In this document: one piece after another, positions 27,562 to 36,474 of the stretch
How the letters are laid out: every line of letters begins with the position of its first letter
Numbering within the stretch: position 1 is the first letter of the stretch
DNA from: Paenibacillus urinalis
GTDB lineage: Bacteria; Bacillota; Bacilli; Paenibacillales; Paenibacillaceae
Assembly (NCBI RefSeq): GCF_028747985.1
Contig: NZ_CP118108.1
Location: forward strand, 4,159,501 to 4,223,500
Direction of reading: 5' to 3'
Length of the DNA stretch: 64,000 bases
The notes under the pieces: generated by a model
Seen by the model: only the letters and a program-made list of their open reading frames with translations
Database searches by the model: none
What the model was told of the DNA's origin: nothing
Program-made: the position numbers and the translations under genes

Positions 27562-27715
27562 CAGTAATTAAAAATTATGAATACATTTGCAATTTGTAAC
27601 TATAACTCCTAGAGGATGTGTGTCTACGCCCATCATCAACTTTGTCAGCATCCAACGGCTAAAAGTACTTACTTGGTGGATCCAACAAACTACGACTCAC
27701 GTTAAGGATGCTTTG

Positions 27716-27802
27716 ATGCTTATGATCAGTTTTGGCGCACTTATTGTTGCACTATTAACGCTGGTCGTCGCCATCATCGCTATGATTAACCACAAGAAAT
27801 AG
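27716..27802 (+). CDS. Putative holin-like toxin (Hol_Tox family) of a type I toxin-antitoxin module
   Basis: A 28-residue single-helix peptide, MLMISFGALIVALLTLVVAI then IAMINHKK. The block DALMLMISFGALIVALLTLV matches the small holin-like toxins of Bacilli, whose conserved core is E-A-L-x-L-M-x-x-F-x-x-L-I-x-A-L-L-T. I place the start at the ATG 27716 because AAGGA lies seven bases upstream; TTG 27713 is possible. A longer frame from a TTG at 27587 has no ribosome site and unlikely composition. The gene is flanked by a plus-strand terminator and an opposing antisense promoter. The product should insert in the membrane; toxicity is inferred from the family. Confidence 0.65.
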   Translation: MLMISFGALIVALLTLVVAIIAMINHKK

Positions 27803-27911
27803 ACCGCCCCATAGCAAGGTTACGGTCTAAATCTGATCTTATTTCAGAAGCCAACCGCCTTTGAAGCGGTCTACTGTGCTCGGAGTCGTGTTGGCGCACG
27901 GCTCCTTCTTT
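27800..27911 (-). ncRNA. Candidate antisense antitoxin RNA to the holin-like toxin mRNA
   Basis: A strong minus-strand promoter at 27918-27946 would start an RNA near 27911. It runs left through the toxin 3' untranslated region and can end at the hairpin AGACCG...CGGTCT (27801-27828), followed on the minus strand by ATTTCTT. The RNA would be about 100-115 nt and complementary to the 3' end of the toxin mRNA, the arrangement of txpA/ratA-like type I modules. Its end is the weaker point, since the T-run is interrupted. Confidence 0.5.
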
Positions 27912-27915
27912 AGTT
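27882..27915 (+). terminator. Terminator of the toxin mRNA
   Basis: GGAGTCGTG pairs with CACGGCTCC (one G-T pair) across TTGGCG, followed by TTCTTTAGTTTT. It lies 80 bases after the toxin stop and inside the antisense RNA, so both transcripts share this structure. Confidence 0.7.
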
Positions 27916-27917
27916 TT

Positions 27918-27946
27918 ATTATAACGGTATCCGATTATACCTGCAA
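27918..27946 (-). promoter_or_regulatory. Sigma-A-type promoter driving the antisense RNA
   Basis: On the minus strand, TTGCAG (27941-27946) and a perfect TATAAT (27918-27923) are separated by exactly 17 bases. No open frame follows to the left before the toxin gene, which fits a promoter for a non-coding RNA. Confidence 0.65.
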
Positions 27947-28014
27947 TAAGGCAGTTGTCACAGCTCACAATCGGCAAGTGGTCACTGTATAGATGTATCG
28001 CATATGCCGAACAT

Positions 28015-29631
28015 TCACTTCACCCGAAACGTACGAGGAGCATACTTGCGAACCAAGGGCAGAGCAGCCACAAGATAGAGCAGGGCTATAACAGCCGTAC
28101 ATATTGAAAAAACAACCGGATCTGGTCTTAAGCTGATCGATAGGACAAAGACGCCTGACACAATCCAGCTGAAGAGATAAAAGAACGGATTTTTCGTATT
28201 CAGCTCTGTCGTGTACGGCTGGAATATATAATACAAAAACAAGTGATGCACGGAGAAAAATACAGCCAGCGATAATGTGCTTACCCACAAAAATACATAG
28301 TCGATTGCTGTTGTTAACCCTCCTGCAGCGACAGCCGCCAGCGTCAGCACCAAGGCAAGTACGGCTGCGAGGAGCAGGTTCATGCCCAGAATCCTACTAA
28401 GGCGGATCCGAAAGTGCTTCGGCGCATCCTGTCGGTAGAAGCTTTGCCGCAGCAGCTTCAGATCACAATGGAAAAACAGCACTTTGCACAATTGTTCCCC
28501 GACGGTCAAATAGGCCATGATGAGGATCAGCCCCGGAAAGAATGTCCCTATGCTAGAAGCCGCGGCAGCCATCGGCTCTCGGTATAGAAATCCCGCAAGA
28601 ATCAAGGCCGTCCCGAGGGCAGCAACGATGGCCAAACGCTTATACAGCGGCCGCCGGATCAAGCTTTTGTGTCTCGAGAAGAAGATGGCATTAATATAAT
28701 CGTACCCCTCTTTTTTCTCGAATGTCCTCCTGCTATCGTTCGTCCCCTCTAGATCGTAATCACTGTCCTTCGCCTTGACGGCTGTTTGCTGCGCATCCGC
28801 CATCATCCGGCCCAGGTCCAGCAGCGGGTCATCCCGCTTCGTCGCCGCGTCTACCGCATCCGTATAGTCCAGTCGCCAGAAGAGAACAACACTCGCAATG
28901 CCTCCCAGTAAAATGCAAATGACGTATAAAGGCACAGCCGAAGTTAACATTGCCCCCCAAGCCAGAGCCCATTCAAACAGTAATGGCGCATATGCTGCGA
29001 TGTATCCAATGAAAATGACGGTCCAAACGATGACGTTGTTCTTGATCAATATACTGCCGCTTCGCCGAAACAACCAATAATGAAAATATTCCCATACGAT
29101 CCGCCACATTACAGCAGCAGCCGTGAGGAGAATGCCTTGCAGCATCGGTGCACCAAGCAGCGAGGAAAAAAGGAGCACCGCTGTCAGTAAATAAACAAAT
29201 AAGGTAACGTATTTATAGCTGAGCGTCGCCCGCATATATCGTGTTGCCGGAAGCCGCAACAGCTTAACCGAGATGTATTTGCTCCGCTTCGGTTCAAGTA
29301 TTCTGGCATTGGATACTCCAGCAATAATAAATGTGATAATGAAGAAAATATGCCAAAAGATGTCCAGCTGACGCTCTATAGGCAGCTCTTGGCCCAAGGT
29401 GACCACCGGAAAATAAACGACAAGGCCGACATACAGCATACTGGTCAGGAATCCCCACACAATAGACAGCAGCAGTGCAGCAATGGCCACTGCCTTCTTC
29501 ACACCCACTCTGGAATAGACATTGTCACTAACCAGACCACCGATGAGCGGAAGCCGCCGAACATAATAGATTAATCGGTTTGCAATAGAGGATACTTGAA
29601 GATGAAGAATCGTATTAAGTGTTCGGAGCAT
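28015..29631 (-). CDS. ABC exporter permease, multi-span membrane protein
   Basis: A 538-residue membrane protein with about eleven hydrophobic segments in two halves split by a cytoplasmic loop (DAVDAATKRDDPLLDLGRMM). I start it at the ATG 29631, with GGAGGAG upstream; the longer frame to 29703 runs inside the ATPase gene. The start overlaps the end of the ATPase gene by 17 bases, so the two are translationally coupled and form one transporter. It is not clearly one of the named families, though it resembles large EcsB/ABC-2-type permeases. Export substrate unknown. Confidence 0.8.
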   Translation of the reverse strand: MLRTLNTILHLQVSSIANRLIYYVRRLPLIGGLVSDNVYSRVGVKKAVAIAALLLSIVWGFLTSMLYVGLVVYFPVVTLGQELPIERQLDIFWHIFFIITFIIAGVSNARILEPKRSKYISVKLLRLPATRYMRATLSYKYVTLFVYLLTAVLLFSSLLGAPMLQGILLTAAAVMWRIVWEYFHYWLFRRSGSILIKNNVIVWTVIFIGYIAAYAPLLFEWALAWGAMLTSAVPLYVICILLGGIASVVLFWRLDYTDAVDAATKRDDPLLDLGRMMADAQQTAVKAKDSDYDLEGTNDSRRTFEKKEGYDYINAIFFSRHKSLIRRPLYKRLAIVAALGTALILAGFLYREPMAAAASSIGTFFPGLILIMAYLTVGEQLCKVLFFHCDLKLLRQSFYRQDAPKHFRIRLSRILGMNLLLAAVLALVLTLAAVAAGGLTTAIDYVFLWVSTLSLAVFFSVHHLFLYYIFQPYTTELNTKNPFFYLFSWIVSGVFVLSISLRPDPVVFSICTAVIALLYLVAALPLVRKYAPRTFRVK

Positions 29632-30349
29632 CCGGTCTCTCCTCCCCATCCGCATCATCCTGCAGCAGGTCGATAACGCTCTGTTCGAAGCCAGGACTGC
29701 CAAGCAGCTCTTTCGGTACCGAAGACAATTGCCCTTTGTTCAAGATGACTAGTTCATCACACAGATCGGAGGCCAGCTGCAAAATATGCGTAGAGAAGAT
29801 CAGAATATGATCCTTCTTCATCGACCGCAGTAAATTTTTCATCTCCAGTGCGACAATCACGTCAAACGAGGTCAACGGTTCGTCCAGCAGGATCACCGGC
29901 GGCTTCGTAATGAGAAATAGCAGCATCTGAATTTTATTCTTCATCCCGTGTGAATAGTTCTTAATAAGACGATGCCGATCCTCCATTGTAATTCTCATCA
30001 TCTCGAAGTATTCGTCGATCTGGGTATCCGTCTGCAGCTTATCCCTGTTAATGTCCAAGAAGAACTTTACGAATTCGTATCCCGTCAGGAATTCAGGCAA
30101 TATAGGCAAGGAGTAGACATATCCGATATCATCCTCTTTCAGCTCACGGCGGATACCATTATCCAGCAGCCATGCATTACCGCCATCAAGCTTGGTTTCC
30201 CCGCTCAAGCCATTAAAAAGAGTCGTTTTTCCTGCGCCATTCCGTCCGAGAAGACCGTAAATCTTGCCTTGTTCAAACGTAAATCCGGTGTTTTGCAGTA
30301 CGTTCTTCTTTCCAAAGCTTTTGACAATATTCTCTAAGACTAATTCCAC
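29615..30349 (-). CDS. ABC transporter ATP-binding protein
   Basis: A 244-residue ATPase: Walker A GLLGRNGAGKTTLFNGL, Q-loop region GYVYSLPILP, a non-canonical signature YSHGMKNKIQMLLFL, Walker B PPVILLDEPLTSFD and H-loop HILIFSTHILQLA. The signature is typical of ABC-2/EcsA-type exporters rather than importers. The start is GTG preceded by AAGGAGGAG. It leads a two-gene operon with the membrane subunit. Confidence 0.92.
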   Translation of the reverse strand: MELVLENIVKSFGKKNVLQNTGFTFEQGKIYGLLGRNGAGKTTLFNGLSGETKLDGGNAWLLDNGIRRELKEDDIGYVYSLPILPEFLTGYEFVKFFLDINRDKLQTDTQIDEYFEMMRITMEDRHRLIKNYSHGMKNKIQMLLFLITKPPVILLDEPLTSFDVIVALEMKNLLRSMKKDHILIFSTHILQLASDLCDELVILNKGQLSSVPKELLGSPGFEQSVIDLLQDDADGEERPDAPNT

Positions 30350-30525
30350 GTGTGAGATCTCCTCCTTATTTCCATCTATTTTTGTTAATACGAGCCTAAG
30401 AGCGTGAGGTGTCGCAATATTTTGAATTAAGCTGCTGTTTGTCGGATTGGAGAAGCTTGCTATCCTATTTCCTGCTGAACTAATATATGTAAAAGTAAGA
30501 TCGAGAATAGGGGGAGCGATTCAAA

Positions 30526-31437
30526 ATGAACTATAACTTTAAGTCAGAGGAAGCCGCAAAGATTAAAGACCACTTTGGTGAACAAGTTTATGTGAAAGTC
30601 CAACAATATCTCGGCATCTACGCAGATCAGTGGTCCCTGTCTTCATTTGAGTTCATTCCTTCCTACTCGGCCAACCTGGTGTTCAAATGCGAGTCCGCCC
30701 TCTACGGCAGCTCCATATTAAAGTTTGGCAACCCTGCTGCTACAGAAACGTTAACCGAATTCAGCACCCTTGAGCAGTATAACGGAAGGCCTTTCTGCAA
30801 GGTTTACGATATAGATCGTGAGCACTGCATTATTTTGGCGGAGCGAATTGAGCCAGGATATACGCTGAGAAAAGAGAGCTCACTTGAGCAAAGACTTACC
30901 GTCTTCTCTTCCCTGTATACAGACCTGCATGTCGAACCGGCTGACCCGGAGATCTACCCAACCTATCTTACGTGGGTGAACCGAATTACGAGTTACATGA
31001 GTCAACGGCAGGATGCTCAGGAGCTTTACTTGCATATGAAAAAAGCCCAGGAGATTTGTACCTCCCTCTCTTCGCTTTATTGTAAAGAACGTCTTCTGCA
31101 TGGAGATTTTCATCATGATAATATTCTACTGGGCCCGCATGGGGAGTATACGGTGATCGATCCGAAGGGCGTCATTGGCGATCCGATTTGGGACACCCCC
31201 CGCTTTATCTTGAATGAATTTGAGGAAGAGATTACGCCTAAGCTGTACGACAAGATTAACAGTATCATCCTCACCCTGGAGAAGAAGCTTCATATTCCTG
31301 GTGAAATACTGCGGCAATGTCTCTATGTAGAAACCGCGATGGGAAACTGCTGGTGTGTACAAGACGGCTCTCCTCCGGAGGAGCTTCCGAAGCTGCTGGC
31401 GTATGTTGATTTTGCCGAAAAAATAATGAACGCGTAA
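30526..31437 (+). CDS. APH-like phosphotransferase
   Basis: A 303-residue soluble kinase of the aminoglycoside/choline phosphotransferase fold. The Brenner motif LLHGDFHHDNILL carries the catalytic Asp, and VIDPKGVIGDPIWD supplies the metal-binding Asp. The layout is close to the streptomycin 6-kinase/APH(6) group, with DP-K in place of D-W. True antibiotic resistance is not established; many genomic members phosphorylate other small molecules. The ATG at 30526 follows AGGGGGAGCG. An RpoA-CTD-like gene follows 40 bases later. Confidence 0.8.
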   Translation: MNYNFKSEEAAKIKDHFGEQVYVKVQQYLGIYADQWSLSSFEFIPSYSANLVFKCESALYGSSILKFGNPAATETLTEFSTLEQYNGRPFCKVYDIDREHCIILAERIEPGYTLRKESSLEQRLTVFSSLYTDLHVEPADPEIYPTYLTWVNRITSYMSQRQDAQELYLHMKKAQEICTSLSSLYCKERLLHGDFHHDNILLGPHGEYTVIDPKGVIGDPIWDTPRFILNEFEEEITPKLYDKINSIILTLEKKLHIPGEILRQCLYVETAMGNCWCVQDGSPPEELPKLLAYVDFAEKIMNA

Positions 31438-31477
31438 TTCTGATAAACAGATCATTTCATAGGAGGACATTGTATTC

Positions 31478-31771
31478 ATGGAAACTTCCAATCAGAGCCT
31501 GAGAACCTGCAGCAAGGGTCACCAATATTATAAAAGCAGTGATTGTCCAACATGCCCCACCTGTGAGAAGGAGAGAAAACCTGACAGCGGGTTCCTGGCC
31601 CTGCTATCTGCACCGGCAAGACGGGCATTGGAGCATCATGGAATTACTACCTTGGAGCAGCTGTCCACCTACAGTGAAAAAGAGATTTTAAAATTTCACG
31701 GTATGGGGCCCGCATCACTGCCCAAGCTTAGAGCTGCTCTGGAGGAGACTGGCTTAGCTTTTAGACGATAA
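31478..31771 (+). CDS. Zinc-ribbon plus RNA polymerase alpha C-terminal-domain-like protein
   Basis: A 97-residue protein. The N-terminal 30 residues have four Cys (CSKGHQYYKSSDCPTCPTC), a likely zinc ribbon. The rest is a helix-hairpin-helix fold of the RpoA C-terminal-domain kind (APARRALEHHGITTLEQLST, LKFHGMGPASLPKLRAAL). Such small proteins occur widely in Bacilli; DNA binding is inferred. The start has AGGAGGA upstream. Confidence 0.8.
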   Translation: METSNQSLRTCSKGHQYYKSSDCPTCPTCEKERKPDSGFLALLSAPARRALEHHGITTLEQLSTYSEKEILKFHGMGPASLPKLRAALEETGLAFRR

Positions 31772-31838
31772 AAGATAAAGACTATAGATAGGTAATCGAT
31801 AGATTGTTTCATGGCTTCCATAGGCTTCAGCTCATTTT

Positions 31839-33071
31839 TTAGCTGTTCTTCACCCAAGCATCATTCGAATAGCCCCGCTCTTCCCAGTAGCCGACATGCT
31901 CACCCTCAATTAACTCGATCCGGGTCAGCCATTTAACCGATTTATAGGCATACATCTTCGGTACAATGAGTCTGACCGGACCACCGAGGTCGCTGGGGAT
32001 CGGGTTTCCGTCATGCAGGACAGCGACCATCACATCATCCAGATCTGCCTGCTCCAGTGTCAGTGTATCTGTATACACGCCGTCTCCCGAATAGAACTTT
32101 ACCGTCTGGGCTGTTTGCTGCACTCCGGCCTGCTTCAGCAGATCTTTTAGCCGTATGCCCTCCCAGGTATTGTTGTAGACTGACCAGCCTGTTACGCAGT
32201 GAAAGTCACTCACCTGCACCGTACGCTTCACCTGAACAAACTCCTCCCAGCTCCAGCTTAGGCGGTTATCCACCTTACCATCAATGGTGAAGGACCAGTT
32301 CTCGTTGGTGAAGACAGGTATTTTCGTTACGGTATATACCCGGAAATTCCCCTCCGCTCCCCCACCCATGGGATGCTGAGACGCTGAGTGCGGTACTGGT
32401 GTAGGAATAAGTTTGTTCTCGTTCTGTTTAAGCAGATTTTCCATCGAATTGCTCCCGCCAAAGCTGCCAAGCCATTTTAAAAAAGATGGAGCCAGCGTTA
32501 CGGTTAACCCGATGCCAATCACTCCACCGATAAAAGCTCTTCTCGTGTATATAGGCTGTGGGGCCGCAGGATGAAGCGGGTTATCCTTACGTCCCTGTTG
32601 GATCGTACGGCGCGCAGGCTCCTTGAACCATTTCAATCTAGTAATGGAGTGATAAATAATGTAGGGTAGACCAATCCATGTCAACACATCATGAACAACC
32701 AACGCTGCATTGGCTGCAGCAGGTCCTACCTGCTTGAACTGCCATAGCAGCACACCTGAGATAAACCAGCCTGTAAGAAGCACCAATACGATAACGACGT
32801 TTAACCGCTGCCAAGGCTTATGCTTCAGCTGTTTCCAGTGCTTCCCGGCAAGCAGAAGGTAATAGAGCACCGGAAGAATCGATGCCACACCGACAATAAT
32901 ATGGAGCGTTTTAATCCATACCCGTCCTTCTCCCAGTAAACTCCGCCAAAAACCGCCGATAAGGATCAAACCGGTCACAGCTAGTACAACTACGATCCAG
33001 CCATTCCAGGTATGTAATGAAACCAGCTTTTTGCCATAACCTTTGCGAAGCTGCTTAAGCCAAGTCCTCAT
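31839..33071 (-). CDS. Membrane-anchored molybdopterin-dependent oxidoreductase
   Basis: A 410-residue fusion. The N-terminal 150 residues hold four membrane helices with His-containing motifs (LVSLHTWNGWIVVVLAVTGL, IKTLHIIVGVASILP), resembling cytochrome b561/PepSY-type membrane domains. A twin-arginine-like motif TRRAFIGGVIGIGLTVTL follows. The C-terminal 200 residues are a sulfite oxidase/MsrP-like molybdopterin domain; DFHCVTGWSVYNNTWEG carries the Mo-ligand Cys, and LDDVMVAVLHDGNPIPSDLG, GGPVRLIVPKMYAYKSVKW fit the fold. It combines what is usually a two-subunit enzyme and haem membrane partner. Substrate unknown. Confidence 0.8.
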   Translation of the reverse strand: MRTWLKQLRKGYGKKLVSLHTWNGWIVVVLAVTGLILIGGFWRSLLGEGRVWIKTLHIIVGVASILPVLYYLLLAGKHWKQLKHKPWQRLNVVIVLVLLTGWFISGVLLWQFKQVGPAAANAALVVHDVLTWIGLPYIIYHSITRLKWFKEPARRTIQQGRKDNPLHPAAPQPIYTRRAFIGGVIGIGLTVTLAPSFLKWLGSFGGSNSMENLLKQNENKLIPTPVPHSASQHPMGGGAEGNFRVYTVTKIPVFTNENWSFTIDGKVDNRLSWSWEEFVQVKRTVQVSDFHCVTGWSVYNNTWEGIRLKDLLKQAGVQQTAQTVKFYSGDGVYTDTLTLEQADLDDVMVAVLHDGNPIPSDLGGPVRLIVPKMYAYKSVKWLTRIELIEGEHVGYWEERGYSNDAWVKNS

Positions 33072-33115
33072 TGTTTACCCCCTCTGCATGATCCTCTCAT
33101 CTGTCTTGTCAATGA

Positions 33116-34018
33116 TCATGTAATTCCATTATAACGCTGATCAGGCAGCAGGGAGAGAAAAGAACTGGAAGCAGCAGACAACGGTACACCTCGCAGTGTA
33201 GCAACACCAACATGCCTTTTGGGAATAGGAGCAGCTAACGGAATCTCCACCAGCGATCCCTCTCTAAGTTCATTCATTACATAATCCCGTATAACAAAGG
33301 CAAGACCAAAATCCCTTAGCGCGAATTGAACGAGGAGGTCAATACTGCCAAGCTCAATCTCCGGGATAATCTGCATATCGTGCGCAACCGCATAATCATC
33401 GATGTATTTTCGTGTACTCGCTCCTTTTTCCAGCATGAGAATCGGATATTGTCCCAGTTCTTCGCCAGTAAAGATGGTGTTTCCCAAATGAGAATAGCCC
33501 TTCCCGCCAACGAGACAATCTTGAATAGCGGAGCTTTCTTTCACTTCAACCTGTCTATCGGTTACGGGGAGACTAACGATGCCAAAGTCGATTCGCCCGT
33601 CCTTCAGCAGCTGGATCGTCTCGGGTGTGGTCCGATTCGTCACATGAATGCGAATGTTAGGGTACTCGGCCCTGTAACGGTCAAGGTATGGGAGCAAAAA
33701 ATATTTGCATAACGTATCGCTGGCCCCGATATGGATTTCACCTTTGTCCAGATTGTGCATTTCTGCGATCGCTTTTTCACCCATGTTTACATTAATAAAT
33801 GCCTGTTCGATATAGCCTAGCAGCACTTTTCCTTCGGTCGTAAGCTGAACTCCCCTTGAGGTTCTGAAGAACAGCGATCCTCCAAGCTGCTCCTCCATTT
33901 GTTTGAGGGTATGACTGACTGCCGGCTGAGTAATGTGCAGTAGCGCCGCAGCTCGGGTCAGGCTTCCTGTCTTCGCTACCTGGTAAAAAACACGATACCA
34001 TTCTAAATTAACATTCAT
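33116..34018 (-). CDS. LysR family transcriptional regulator
   Basis: A 300-residue regulator with an N-terminal winged helix (FYQVAKTGSLTRAAALLHIT, QPAVSHTLKQMEEQLGGSLF) and a C-terminal periplasmic-binding-like effector domain. It is divergent from the PurA-like gene, separated by about 107 bases with AT-rich dyads such as ATTAACTATTAGTAATATT, where a LysR box is expected. It probably controls that gene and itself. Effector unknown. Confidence 0.92.
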   Translation of the reverse strand: MNVNLEWYRVFYQVAKTGSLTRAAALLHITQPAVSHTLKQMEEQLGGSLFFRTSRGVQLTTEGKVLLGYIEQAFINVNMGEKAIAEMHNLDKGEIHIGASDTLCKYFLLPYLDRYRAEYPNIRIHVTNRTTPETIQLLKDGRIDFGIVSLPVTDRQVEVKESSAIQDCLVGGKGYSHLGNTIFTGEELGQYPILMLEKGASTRKYIDDYAVAHDMQIIPEIELGSIDLLVQFALRDFGLAFVIRDYVMNELREGSLVEIPLAAPIPKRHVGVATLRGVPLSAASSSFLSLLPDQRYNGIT

Positions 34019-34125
34019 GGTATTACCTCTCTTTATATTAACTATTAGTAATATTACTTTTTCTTATATAACGAATGAAATTATAATAGTCTCTGGATGT
34101 AATTACAAATGGGGAGGCAATTCAA

Positions 34126-35409
34126 TTGACAGTTACAGCAATCGTGGGTGCGAATTGGGGAGATGAGGGCAAAGGGAAGATGACGGATGTATTATCCGCA
34201 GCCTCTTCGTATGTCGTTCGCTTTCAAGGCGGGAGTAATGCAGGACATACTATTATTAATCACTACGGAAAATTCGCTCTGCACATGCTGCCTTCAGGGG
34301 TGTTCTACCCGAATGTAACGAATATCATCGGTCCGGGAACGGCCCTGGACACCGGCATGTTACAGAAGGAATTGCAATTGCTCGAGGATAAAGGGGTACC
34401 CGCACCCGTCCTATACGTTTCCGAACGGGCACAGGTCGTGCTGAGTATTCACCGTCTGTTCGATGAGCTGGAAGAGGAGCGTCTGGGTTCACGCGGATTC
34501 GGCTCGACGAAGAGAGGAATTGCTCCCTTCTATGCAGACAAGTATGCCAAGCTTGGCATTCAGGTCTCCGATCTGTTCGATGAAGCACGTCTTAGAGAAC
34601 GGGTGGAGAGACTACTCGAGCCCAAGAACATCATGCTTCAGCATTATTATAACCGTGAACCTATCCATCCAGAGGTCCTTATGGAGCAGCTTAAAGCGGA
34701 GGCAGATTTTCTAGCTCCATACGTAAAGAACACAACTGAGGTTCTGCAAAAAGCTAACCTGAATGGAGAATCCATTTTACTGGAAGGACAGCTCGGAGCA
34801 CTGCGTGATCCGGATCATGGGATATATCCATACTCCACTTCTTCTTCAACCCTGTCCGGTTATGCTCCTGTCGGTGCCGGACTTCCGGCATCCTCCATCA
34901 GCAGAGTCATTGCCGTAGTCAAGGCTTATTCCAGCTGTGTAGGTGCTGGTCCCTTCGTATCGGAGATTCAAGGTGAAGAAGCAGATGAACTGCGCGGACT
35001 TGGCGGTGACGCCGGCGAGTTTGGTGCGACGACCGGAAGACCAAGACGGATGGGCTGGTTTGATGTGGTTGCAACGAAGTACGGCTGTTCCATCCAGAAT
35101 GCAACGGAGGTATGCCTCACCAATCTTGATGTACTCGGTTATCTGGACGAGATCCCAATATGCACCGCATATGAGCTGGAAGATGGCAGTACAACACAGG
35201 CCTTTCCGGTGACTAGCAAGCTGAATGGGGCAAAACCAGTCATCTCTACTCTACCAGGCTGGAAAAGCGATATTACTCAAATTCGCAAATTTGATGATTT
35301 GCCGAAGGAAGCCATTGCATATGTGGAGTTTATTGAGGCAAGTATTGGTGTAAGCATTAGGACCATTTCTGTAGGGCCAAGACGTGAACAGGTTATTGAA
35401 CGAAGATAA
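34126..35409 (+). CDS. Adenylosuccinate synthetase (PurA) family protein, divergent paralogue
   Basis: A 427-residue protein of PurA length, starting at TTG with GGGGAGG upstream. Conserved are the P-loop NWGDEGKGK with the catalytic Asp, GGSNAGHT with its His, RGIAPFYADK and TTGRPRRMGWFD, and the C-terminal GPRREQVI. Two substrate loops differ from ordinary PurA: the G-T-T-G-R block is FGSTKRG, and the E-G-A-Q-G-T-L-L-D block is LEGQLGALRDPDHG, so the IMP-contacting Gln seems displaced. The ordinary enzyme joins IMP and aspartate with GTP. Here the gene sits alone, divergent from a LysR gene, and not in a pur operon, so a different nucleotide or amino acid is possible. Annotated by default as purA. 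Confidence 0.82.
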   Translation: MTVTAIVGANWGDEGKGKMTDVLSAASSYVVRFQGGSNAGHTIINHYGKFALHMLPSGVFYPNVTNIIGPGTALDTGMLQKELQLLEDKGVPAPVLYVSERAQVVLSIHRLFDELEEERLGSRGFGSTKRGIAPFYADKYAKLGIQVSDLFDEARLRERVERLLEPKNIMLQHYYNREPIHPEVLMEQLKAEADFLAPYVKNTTEVLQKANLNGESILLEGQLGALRDPDHGIYPYSTSSSTLSGYAPVGAGLPASSISRVIAVVKAYSSCVGAGPFVSEIQGEEADELRGLGGDAGEFGATTGRPRRMGWFDVVATKYGCSIQNATEVCLTNLDVLGYLDEIPICTAYELEDGSTTQAFPVTSKLNGAKPVISTLPGWKSDITQIRKFDDLPKEAIAYVEFIEASIGVSIRTISVGPRREQVIERR

Positions 35410-35428
35410 CGGCTCTTTTATTGTTCTC

Positions 35429-35468
35429 AAAAAAAGGGGTGCAGCCTCTCCAAGGCTGCACCCCTTTT
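35429..35468. terminator. Bidirectional Rho-independent terminator
   Basis: AAAAGGGGTGCAGCC and its exact complement flank TCTCCAA, with an A-run on the left and a T-run on the right. It ends the PurA-like gene on the plus strand and dapA on the minus strand. Confidence 0.9.
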
Positions 35469-35483
35469 ACGCGTTTAAATGCT

Positions 35484-36362
35484 TTAAATATGCTTCTTGA
35501 TCTTTTCCTTCAAGGGATCAGAGATCGGAAGCAGAGGCAGACGAACCGAGTCGGATTCAATCCAGCCGAGCTCAGTCAAGATCCATTTGAGCGGTGCCGG
35601 GTTCGGCTCTTCCTGGAACAACAGACGGATCAGCGGAACCAGTTCATCGAATTGCTTCTTCGATTCGGAGACCTCACCGCTAATATACCGATTATATACG
35701 TCAATAAATTTCGCCGTATTCAGGTTGGCTGATGCCAGCATCCCTCCACTTGCCCCTTGGCTCAGAGAAGCGTGGAACAGAAGATCCTCGCCGCAGAGCA
35801 CCGGCTTCGAGCCATACCGAGACAGCTCTGAGACCAGCTCTACACCGCCTGAGCTGTCTTTCAATCCGATGACCTGCGGGATATCAAGGATTTCTCTTAT
35901 TGTATCCACGGATAACCGGATTCCCGTTCGGCCTGGAATTTCATAAGCAATGACAGGGACGCCAGCTTCCGCTATTTTACTAAAATGTGCTACAACTCCC
36001 TTGCCGGTCGGCTTGTTGTAGTATGGAGTTACTACAAGGACTGCATCTGCGCCCAGCTCTCCTGCACGCTCTGTCCGCTTAAGCGATGAGAGTGTGTCAT
36101 TGGTTCCGGTGCCAATGACAATGGGAACCGTTTTATTCAGCTGTTTCATTACAATCTTCGCTATTTCGACTTGGCTCGTGACCTCTTCCCAGCTGGTCGT
36201 TGGACACTCTCCAGTCGTTCCGTTGATGACAAGGCCATTAATATCATGGACCAAAAGGTGCTTTAAGTAGGATTCAAATGAGGCTAGATCAAGAGTATGA
36301 TTAGTTTGGAATGGAGTAACGACAGGTACGTAGATGCCTTTCAAGTTTTGCTCGCTTAACAT
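35484..36362 (-). CDS. dapA: 4-hydroxy-tetrahydrodipicolinate synthase
   Basis: A 292-residue class I aldolase-type enzyme that condenses pyruvate with aspartate semialdehyde in lysine and dipicolinate synthesis. Visible are GLVINGTTGECPT for carboxylate binding, VVTPYYNKPTGKG, the catalytic Tyr in VIAYEIPGRTG and the Schiff-base Lys in VIGLKDSSGG. Length is normal. It stands alone and is divergent from a LysR gene. DapA-fold paralogues (N-acetylneuraminate lyase and others) exist, and a genome may have several, so this copy could be a second one. Confidence 0.88.
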   Translation of the reverse strand: MLSEQNLKGIYVPVVTPFQTNHTLDLASFESYLKHLLVHDINGLVINGTTGECPTTSWEEVTSQVEIAKIVMKQLNKTVPIVIGTGTNDTLSSLKRTERAGELGADAVLVVTPYYNKPTGKGVVAHFSKIAEAGVPVIAYEIPGRTGIRLSVDTIREILDIPQVIGLKDSSGGVELVSELSRYGSKPVLCGEDLLFHASLSQGASGGMLASANLNTAKFIDVYNRYISGEVSESKKQFDELVPLIRLLFQEEPNPAPLKWILTELGWIESDSVRLPLLPISDPLKEKIKKHI

Positions 36363-36474
36363 GTTACAGCTGCCTCCAATACGTTGTATTTATTTTAATT
36401 TATCATAGCGTGCAGCATCACTGTTATCTATAATAGTTGATATGTATTATCAATATTATTGATGAGGTGGGCTC

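Noticed and set aside
27587..27715. Longer frame (71 residues) for the holin-like toxin from a TTG
   Set aside because: No ribosome site, odd composition, and the family core starts near residue 40 of this frame.
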